A stretch of DNA of 64,000 nucleotides from Elusimicrobiota bacterium (GTDB lineage: Bacteria; Elusimicrobiota; Elusimicrobia; UBA1565; UBA9628), in assembly GCA_016212795.1 (NCBI GenBank), contig JACRDT010000015.1:62001-126000 (forward strand), given 5' to 3'. Of this stretch, positions 58,908-64,000 are shown in pieces. Both the position numbers and the translations under genes were made by a program. The stretch's first letter is position 1. Every line of letters begins with the position of its first letter. The notes under the pieces were generated by a model, which was not told where the DNA came from, did no database searches, and saw only the letters and a list, made by a program, of their open reading frames with translations.

Positions 58908-60254
58908 TCAGCAGGCTGAAAGGTCCCGGCGCCGGAGATAGTCGTCGTCGGCGACCAGGACTCTGAGCCTCCGGGCCGGCGCGGGGGCCGGCTTCACGCA
59001 CGGCTCAGGGCCCGCCAAGGGCAGGGCCAGGGTGAACCGCGCGCCGCCGGCCGGCAGGTTCTGCCCGGTCAGCCACCCGTCGTGCTTCAAGGCGATCTCG
59101 CGGCACACGTAGAGCCCCAGGCCCACGCCCCCCGCCTCGGCCCTGGTCGTGCCGAAAGGCTTGAACAGCCTGGACAGGGCCTCCTCCGACATCCCCGAGC
59201 CCGTGTCCTCCACGCTGACGCGCAGGACCGGCCGGTCTCCCGCCTCCGTCTCCGTCGCGATGCGCAGGCGCCCCGCGCCGGCCATGGCCTTGACCGCGTT
59301 GCCGATGAGGTTGATGAGCACGCGCTTGAGGTGCTCCGGCGAGCCCTGGACCGGGAGGCCGAATGGCTGGACGGCCAGGTCCAGCCCGACCCCGGCCTCG
59401 TCCATGATCCCCCGGCACTGCTCGACCGACGCGGCGACGATGTCCCGCATGTCGCAGCGGAGCATCTTGAGGGGCCTGTTGCGGATCGCGTCCAGGATGC
59501 CGGCGACGATGTCCTGGCACAGGAGCGCGGAGCGGTCCATCCTCTCGACATGATCCCGCAAGGACGCGGGCAGCTCGGCCGACTTGAGGCAGATGTTGAG
59601 GTAGCCCCTGATGACGGACAAGGGGGTGCGCAGGTCGTGCACGATGCCCCCGCCGACGAGCCCCACCTCGGCCAGGCCCTCGATCTCCCTGAGCCGGCCC
59701 TCGCGGGCGCGAGCCTGCCGCGCCATGGCGTCGATGTCGGCCCGGCGGCGTCCCAGCTCGCGGTGCGCCTCCTTCTCCCGGCGCGCCAGGAGCCAGACGA
59801 CCGCGGCCGCGAAGACCAGGACCCCGCTCTTCACGGCCACCCCGAAGACCGCCGCGCCGTCGGACCCGAAGCCCGGCCCGACATAGAAGGCGGCGTCGGC
59901 GCCCACGGCGCCCGCCGTGATGATGGCGAGCTTGCGGCCGTCGAGGAGCATGGCCGCCGTGAAGACCGGCAGGAGATAGAGCACCCAGAGGGTCGATCCC
60001 GCGCCCCCGGAAAAGGCCTCGATGCCCGCGATCACCGCGCAGTTGCCCAGGATGACGCAGGCCGAGAGCCATTCCTTCGCGGGCCACCGGCGCAGGGAGC
60101 GGCCGGCCAGGAAGTTGAGCGCGAGCAGGCCCCCGAACAGGTAGAGGATCTGCGGGTAGACCATGAGCGAGTCGTCCCGGCCGAGATAGGCCAGGGCCGC
60201 CATGAAGATGCAGAACACCGCCTCGTACCGGTTGGCCTGGCCGCTGGCGTTCAT
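58908..60254 (-). CDS. Membrane sensor histidine kinase with truncated receiver domain
   Basis: 448 residues. Six or so membrane helices (about 10-160), short coiled coil, HisKA with GGGIVHDLRTPLSVIRG (His about 207), HATPase with NLIGNAVKAMAG, VEDTGSGMSEEAL and GVGLGLYVCREIA. After a Pro-rich linker the sequence RRLRVLVADDDYL opens a receiver domain but ends after 17 residues (RRRDLSAC). So the receiver is only a first strand; a frameshift or deletion has removed the rest. The kinase part looks intact. The start overlaps the stop of the upstream receiver-GGDEF gene (ATGA). Confidence 0.85.
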   Translation of the reverse strand: MNASGQANRYEAVFCIFMAALAYLGRDDSLMVYPQILYLFGGLLALNFLAGRSLRRWPAKEWLSACVILGNCAVIAGIEAFSGGAGSTLWVLYLLPVFTAAMLLDGRKLAIITAGAVGADAAFYVGPGFGSDGAAVFGVAVKSGVLVFAAAVVWLLARREKEAHRELGRRRADIDAMARQARAREGRLREIEGLAEVGLVGGGIVHDLRTPLSVIRGYLNICLKSAELPASLRDHVERMDRSALLCQDIVAGILDAIRNRPLKMLRCDMRDIVAASVEQCRGIMDEAGVGLDLAVQPFGLPVQGSPEHLKRVLINLIGNAVKAMAGAGRLRIATETEAGDRPVLRVSVEDTGSGMSEEALSRLFKPFGTTRAEAGGVGLGLYVCREIALKHDGWLTGQNLPAGGARFTLALPLAGPEPCVKPAPAPARRLRVLVADDDYLRRRDLSAC

Positions 60255-61228
60255 TCGACCTCCCTCCTCCGGTCGAAGACGAACTGGCTCTTGCCGTTCG
60301 CCGGCCGGTTCTTGAAATAGCGCTTGAGGCCGGCCGCGGCCTGCACGATCTCCTCATAGCCCTGGAAAAGCCGGCCCTCGCTGGTCACGACCGCCATGGT
60401 GAGCGTCATGAGCGGGAACCGGTGCGTGGCCCCGAAGCGGTCGGACGTCTCGATGAACCCCCGGCGCACCGCGGCCTGGTCATAGAAGCCCGGGGCGCAG
60501 CCGTCGAAGTTCCCGGTCACCTGCCACACCACGTGGGGAGCCGCCGCGGCGTCCACGACCAGCACGAAGTCGTCGCCACCGACATGGCCGACGAACCCGG
60601 ACTGATCCTTGGCCGCGAGGACGCAGCCCTCCAGGATGCCGGCCGTGGCCTGGATCACGCGGTCCCCGGCGACGTAGCCGTAGACGTCGTTGTACGCCTT
60701 GAAGTTGTCGACGTCCGCGTAGACGTAGGCGAAGGGGAGTCCCAGCCGGAGGCGGCGGCCGACCTCCGCCGCGATGGCCGGGCAGCCAGGCAGCCGGGTC
60801 AGCGGGTGGCAGGCGTGCTCCGAGTCGTCTCGCCGCAGGACGCTCTCCACCCGGGCCCTGAGCTCCTTGATGTCGAAGGGCTTGGCCACGTAGTCGTCCG
60901 CGCCGGACTCGAGCCCCGCCACCTTGTCGGCCACGCTCCCGCGCGCGGTCAGCATGATGACCGGCACCCGGCGGGTGCGGGGGCTCCCGCGCAGCTCGGC
61001 CAGGACCTCCCAGCCGCTGTGCCGCGGCATGTTGACGTCGAGCAGGACGAGGTCCGGCTTGTCCGCCAGGGCGCTCTCCAGGGCCGCGGTCCCGTCCGCC
61101 GCCGTGTTGATCCGGTAGGGCCCCCCGGCCAAGCCGCGGCTCACGACGCCTCGGATTGCCGCGTCGTCGTCGGCGATGAGGATGGTACGAGTCGATCCGT
61201 TCATGGCACCCCCCCGCGTCATGTCCAT
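60251..61228 (-). CDS. Response regulator with GGDEF (diguanylate cyclase) domain
   Basis: 325 residues. The ATG at 61228 (MDMTRGGAMNG) is 6 nt after the -10 box, the same geometry as the gene at 63080; 61204 is an alternative with a G-rich site. Receiver at about 15-135 with ADDD and acceptor Asp in LVLLDVNMPRHSG. GGDEF domain at about 145-310 with HPLTRLPG, ADVDNFKAYND and VGGDDFVLV (GGDDF, metal/GTP site largely kept). No I-site RxxD is evident. It probably makes c-di-GMP when phosphorylated. Coupled to the kinase that follows. Confidence 0.85.
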   Translation of the reverse strand: MDMTRGGAMNGSTRTILIADDDAAIRGVVSRGLAGGPYRINTAADGTAALESALADKPDLVLLDVNMPRHSGWEVLAELRGSPRTRRVPVIMLTARGSVADKVAGLESGADDYVAKPFDIKELRARVESVLRRDDSEHACHPLTRLPGCPAIAAEVGRRLRLGLPFAYVYADVDNFKAYNDVYGYVAGDRVIQATAGILEGCVLAAKDQSGFVGHVGGDDFVLVVDAAAAPHVVWQVTGNFDGCAPGFYDQAAVRRGFIETSDRFGATHRFPLMTLTMAVVTSEGRLFQGYEEIVQAAAGLKRYFKNRPANGKSQFVFDRRREVE

Positions 61229-61234
61229 AGCCAT

Positions 61235-61240
61235 AGTATG
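61235..61240 (-). promoter_or_regulatory. -10 element of the receiver-GGDEF gene
   Basis: CATACT on the minus strand (TACTAT overlaps), 22 nt downstream of the direct-repeat operator and 6 nt before ATG 61228. Confidence 0.45.
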
Positions 61241-61262
61241 CGGGAAAGGCCTTCCGCGCGGC

Positions 61263-61288
61263 TTAGAGGGAGGTTAATAAAAGCTTAA
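61263..61288 (-). promoter_or_regulatory. Three-fold 11-bp direct-repeat operator (copy 1)
   Basis: On the minus strand TTAA, TTAA and CTAA lie exactly 11 bp apart (61288-61285, 61277-61274, 61266-61263), within CCTTAAG...ATTAA...CTCTAAG. It stands out as AT-rich in a GC-rich region. The 11-bp spacing is that of PhoB/OmpR-family sites, and a PhoB-type gene ends 14 bp away. The same layout occurs at 63020-63045. Confidence 0.6.
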
Positions 61289-61301
61289 GGATGGGGCGGC
61301 G

Positions 61302-62000
61302 TCACTTCTCGAACTTGTAGCCGTGGCCGGTCACGGTCACGATGCGCTTGCCGAGCTTGGGGCCGAGCTTCCCGCGCAGGTGGGAGACGTGCACCTCGAC
61401 GGTGGCGGGATCGTTGTAGACCGCGGGGTCATAGCCCCACACGGTCTCGAGCAGGTAGGAGACGCTCAGGAGCCGCCCCGCCTTGGACACGAGGGCCTCG
61501 AGGAGGTCGAACTCCTTGCGGGTCAGGCCGACGGGCTTGCCGTCGGCCCTCACGGTCCGGCCCGCGAGGTCGAGCTCCAGCCCGCGTTCCTTTATCCTGT
61601 CCCCGTCGGTTGTCCCGGCCCCCGGCCGGCCGCGCCGGAGCACGGCCTTGACGCGCGCCAGGAGGACCGGGAGGGAGAAGGGCTTGCCGATGTAGTCGTC
61701 CGCGCCGCCCAGGAATCCCTCCAGGATGTCCCCTTCCTGGAGCCGGGTGCCCGACACCATGAGCATCGGGATGCCGGCCGTCTTCTCGTCTTTCTTCAGC
61801 ACGCGGCACACGGCGTAGCCGTCCAAGCCCGGCATCTCGGCGTCGCAGATGATGACATCCGGCCGCGACTCGCGCACCAGGAGGAGCGCCTCCGACCCGT
61901 TGTCCGTGACGATGACCCCGAAGCCGTTGGCGGAAAGATACCTCTTGAGCAGCTTGAGGACAGCCGGATCGTCGTCTACGACCAGCACCTTGGCGGGCAT
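61302..62000 (-). CDS. OmpR/PhoB-family response regulator
   Basis: 232 residues with AAGGAGAG before the ATG. Receiver at 1-120 (VVDDDP, acceptor Asp in VIICDAEMPGLDG, Lys in IGKPFS). Winged-helix DNA-binding domain at about 135-232: LTRKEFDLLEALVSKAGRLLS, the recognition helix region TVEVHVSHLRGKLG and the wing RIVTVTGHGYKFE. It binds direct repeats as a dimer or oligomer. The adjacent three-fold repeats at 61263 and 63020 are the best candidates for its sites. Confidence 0.9.
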   Translation of the reverse strand: MPAKVLVVDDDPAVLKLLKRYLSANGFGVIVTDNGSEALLLVRESRPDVIICDAEMPGLDGYAVCRVLKKDEKTAGIPMLMVSGTRLQEGDILEGFLGGADDYIGKPFSLPVLLARVKAVLRRGRPGAGTTDGDRIKERGLELDLAGRTVRADGKPVGLTRKEFDLLEALVSKAGRLLSVSYLLETVWGYDPAVYNDPATVEVHVSHLRGKLGPKLGKRIVTVTGHGYKFEK

Positions 62001-62017
62001 GGGAGGCTCTCCTTCAT

Positions 62018-62023
62018 ATGCTA
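62018..62023 (-). promoter_or_regulatory. -10 element of the PhoB-type regulator gene
   Basis: TAGCAT on the minus strand, 17 nt before the ATG at 62000, which carries a good ribosome-binding site. Confidence 0.35.
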
Positions 62024-62043
62024 GCAAAAAACGCCAGGAATGC

Positions 62044-62049
62044 TATCAT
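62044..62049 (+). promoter_or_regulatory. -10 element of the heme-sensor gene
   Basis: TATCAT, 22 nt before the ATG at 62072. Confidence 0.35.
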
Positions 62050-62071
62050 TGGAACGGCTCAGCAGGCATCC

Positions 62072-63001
62072 ATGGAGACCCCCACCGCCGTCGCTGCCGA
62101 GGGGATGGCCGTGCAGATCCGCCTCCGCTCGGCGCTGCTCGCCTTGGCCTGGCTCCTGGCCGTCGCGCTCTCCCTGGCGTGGAACCTCTCGGGGTCGGGT
62201 CGAGAGACGCTCAAGGCCGCCCATTCCCGGGCCGTCCTCGCGCTGAGCAAGGACCTCCTATCCCAGCGCTGGAGCATCGGGCACCGCGGGCAGACCCCTT
62301 CGGGCAGGAGCCTGCCCTTCATGGATGGCAAAGGCTTGGGCAAGCAGCTCTTCACCGTCCAGGAGGCGGCCGAGCTGGACGTCCACAGCCATCCGACGAG
62401 CCTCAAGCCGAGCAGGCCGGAGAACAGCCCCGACGCCTGGGAGAGAGAGGCGCTCGAGGGCTTCTCGCGAGGGGCGACGGAGGCCAGCGGCGTGGCCATG
62501 GTGGAAGGGAAGCCCTTCTTCCGGCTCATCCGCAAGCTTCGAGTGGAGAAGACCTGCCTGAGCTGCCACGCGGATGACAGGGAGAATGACATCCGCGGCG
62601 GCATCAGCGTCTCCATCCCCATGGCGCCCCTGTTGGCGGAGCAGGCCCGCCATGACCGCCTCCTCTGCGGGACTCATGCCGTCCTCTCGCTCGTCGGCCT
62701 CGCCTTGCTCGGGCTGGGGTATCAACGGCTCGAACGCATCGAGGCCGCCCGCGCCGCGGCGGAGCGCGGGCGCGAGAAGACCATCTCCGACCTGCAGGCC
62801 GCGCTCGGCGAGGTCAAGACCCTCAGCGGCATGCTGCCCATCTGCGCCAACTGCAAGAAGATCCGCGACGACCGGGGCTACTGGAATCAGCTCGAGACCT
62901 ACATCGGGAAGCGCTCGCGGGCGACCTTCAGCCACGGCATCTGCCCCGAATGCTCGGCCAAGCTCTACCCCGAGCTCCCGGACCACGACAAGCCCGCATA
63001 A
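62072..63001 (+). CDS. Membrane heme-sensor protein (DUF3365-like) with C-terminal cysteine tail
   Basis: 309 residues. Membrane helix (about 18-40), a periplasmic domain with CLSCH (161-165) and the ENDIRGGISVSIPM ending typical of Tll0287/DUF3365 heme sensors, a second helix (about 200-222), a coiled coil, and a cytoplasmic tail: LSGMLPICANCKKIRDD...GICPECSAKLYPEL. This tail occurs at the ends of many bacterial sensors and has CxxC pairs able to bind zinc. There is no kinase or cyclase domain, so it must signal through a partner, possibly the neighbouring receiver proteins. Confidence 0.8.
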   Translation: METPTAVAAEGMAVQIRLRSALLALAWLLAVALSLAWNLSGSGRETLKAAHSRAVLALSKDLLSQRWSIGHRGQTPSGRSLPFMDGKGLGKQLFTVQEAAELDVHSHPTSLKPSRPENSPDAWEREALEGFSRGATEASGVAMVEGKPFFRLIRKLRVEKTCLSCHADDRENDIRGGISVSIPMAPLLAEQARHDRLLCGTHAVLSLVGLALLGLGYQRLERIEAARAAAERGREKTISDLQAALGEVKTLSGMLPICANCKKIRDDRGYWNQLETYIGKRSRATFSHGICPECSAKLYPELPDHDKPA

Positions 63002-63019
63002 CCCTCGGGCCGGGCTCCC

Positions 63020-63045
63020 TTAAGAAGGAATTAAGCGCCCCCTAA
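63020..63045 (+). promoter_or_regulatory. Three-fold 11-bp direct-repeat operator (copy 2)
   Basis: TTAA at 63020, TTAA at 63031 and CTAA at 63042, each 11 bp apart, then 22 nt to the -10 box. Same arrangement and shared flanking bases (CCTTAAG, ATTAA, CCCxCTAA) as the copy at 61263-61288. Confidence 0.6.
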
Positions 63046-63067
63046 AGGCCGCGCCAGCGCCGCGGGC

Positions 63068-63073
63068 TATCCT
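63068..63073 (+). promoter_or_regulatory. -10 element, probable leaderless promoter
   Basis: TATCCT, 6 nt before the ATG at 63080. The box-to-start sequence is almost the same as at 61240-61226. Confidence 0.5.
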
Positions 63074-63079
63074 ATGGGC

Positions 63080-64000
63080 ATGGACAAGACCACAGCCAAG
63101 ACCGCGGTCCTCGTCATCGACGACGAGCCCGGCGTGCGCAGCGTGCTCGTCAGGGCCCTGTCCGGCCAGGGCTACGATGTCGCCTGCGCCGAGGACGGCG
63201 AACAGGCCCTGGAGAAGGCCCGTCAGAGCGATTTCGAGCTGGCCGTCTGCGACCTGGTCATGCCCGGCATGGACGGGGTGGCAACCCTGCGGGCCCTGAA
63301 GCTCGCGCGGCCCGACATCGAGGTCGTGATCTCGACCGGCCAGGCCTCGCTCGACTCGGCCATCGCCTCGCTCAAGGCCGGGGCCTACGACTATGTCCCC
63401 AAGCCCGTCGCCCTGGACCAACTCTACGGCGTGCTGAAGAAGGCCCTGGAGCACCGCCGGCTCAAGACCCGGGTCAGCGAGCTCGAAGCCGCCGACCGCC
63501 TCAAGACCGAGTTCCTGGCCAACATGAGCCACGAGCTGCGCACCCCCTTGAACGCCATCGTCGGCTACACCGACCTGCTCCTGGACGGCACCTACGGCCC
63601 GGTCCCCCCGGACCAGCACGGCCCGCTCGAGCGCGTCCTTGCCAACTCCCGGGACCTGCTCGCCCTCATCAACAACATCCTGGACTTCTCCAAGCTCAAC
63701 GCCGGCATGATGCCCGTCTTCCTCGAGCACTTCGACGCCGCGTCCCTGGTCCAAGAGGTGGCCCAGACCCTTCAGTGCCTGGCCGGCGCCAAAGGCCTGG
63801 CCCTGACCGCCGGGGCGGCCGCGCCGCTGCGCCTGCGCAGCGACAAGACCAAGGTCAAGCAGGTCCTCATCAACCTCGCGGCCAACGCGATCAAATTCAC
63901 GGCCAAAGGAAGCGTCGCCCTGGACGCCGCGGCCTCCCCGGACGGGAGGGAGGTCGTGTTCAGCGTCCGGGACACGGGGCCGGGCATCGCCCAGGAGCAT
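63080..64000 (+). CDS. Receiver-histidine kinase protein (3' end outside the window)
   Basis: 307 residues visible and still open at the window end. Receiver at about 10-128 (VIDDEP, acceptor Asp in LAVCDLVMPGMDG, Lys in VPKPVA). A short coiled coil leads to HisKA with FLANMSHELRTPLNAIVGY and a HATPase domain with NLAANAIKFTAKG and VRDTGPGIAQEH at the edge. There is no membrane segment, so it is a soluble relay kinase. It shares an operator-like repeat and promoter layout with the receiver-GGDEF gene, so the two are probably co-regulated. Confidence 0.9.
   Translation, partial: MDKTTAKTAVLVIDDEPGVRSVLVRALSGQGYDVACAEDGEQALEKARQSDFELAVCDLVMPGMDGVATLRALKLARPDIEVVISTGQASLDSAIASLKAGAYDYVPKPVALDQLYGVLKKALEHRRLKTRVSELEAADRLKTEFLANMSHELRTPLNAIVGYTDLLLDGTYGPVPPDQHGPLERVLANSRDLLALINNILDFSKLNAGMMPVFLEHFDAASLVQEVAQTLQCLAGAKGLALTAGAAAPLRLRSDKTKVKQVLINLAANAIKFTAKGSVALDAAASPDGREVVFSVRDTGPGIAQEH

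Overview
The window is high-GC (roughly two thirds G+C), gene-dense bacterial chromosome with no rRNA, tRNA, insertion sequence or CRISPR that I can recognise. Several features fit a free-living, high-GC Elusimicrobiota-type genome. These are a signal-peptidase-II-like protein behind a long N-terminal extension, archaeal/eukaryotic-type ProS, PilT/PilU ATPases, large TPR and multi-PAS proteins, and Gram-negative outer-membrane proteins. The lineage is an inference from gene style; no marker gene was compared.

Layout: 0-5.4 kb holds the tail of an AMP-ligase-like gene, an ATPase-fold/GNAT fusion, a 130-bp palindrome, a truncated PAS gene, a PtsI-type phosphotransferase and a zinc-ribbon SDR. 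5.4-8 kb has proS and a CorA-like transporter. 8-13.1 kb is a minus-strand operon pilT - pilT/pilU-like - zinc-ribbon/receiver-like - cNMP-binding protein - retropepsin-like protease. 13.3-19.4 kb has a GAF-GAF-PAS adenylate/guanylate cyclase, an HrpB helicase carrying an in-frame DNA repeat, and a secreted protein. 19.5-26.5 kb is one plus-strand operon: a Tat-exported four-cluster ferredoxin (HybA-like), an NrfD/HybB membrane subunit, an 11-heme cytochrome c, a heme-bearing histidine kinase with a zinc-ribbon insert in its ATPase domain, and two response regulators fused to GcvH-like domains without the lipoyl lysine. 26.5-33.2 kb has a peptidase-like secreted protein, a GT-C-like membrane protein and a seven-PAS NarL-type kinase.

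33.3-49.5 kb is the most striking part: a 14-heme cytochrome, a 2316-residue exported protein with an aromatic beta-rich region, a cytochrome with 14 CXXCH plus one CX3CH, a cysteine-less redoxin/TPR protein, a cytochrome with 44 CXXCH motifs in 21 tandem units, a TPR protein, and a convergent outer-membrane barrel. I read it as a candidate extracellular electron-transfer conduit fed by the quinone-linked NrfD module at 19.5 kb; this is inference from gene content.

49.5-57.8 kb is a translationally coupled operon: LspA-like protein - XylF - XylG - XylH - SGNH/TPR protein. 57.9-64 kb has a seven-repeat secreted protein and a signalling group (kinase with a truncated receiver, receiver-GGDEF protein, PhoB-type regulator, heme-sensor protein, receiver-kinase cut by the window end). 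Two promoters there share the same three-fold 11-bp direct repeat.

Regulation: many genes have a TATAAT-like -10 hexamer only 6-8 nt before the start codon and no ribosome-binding site, which implies frequent leaderless transcripts. Divergent genes often share a symmetrical -10 region.
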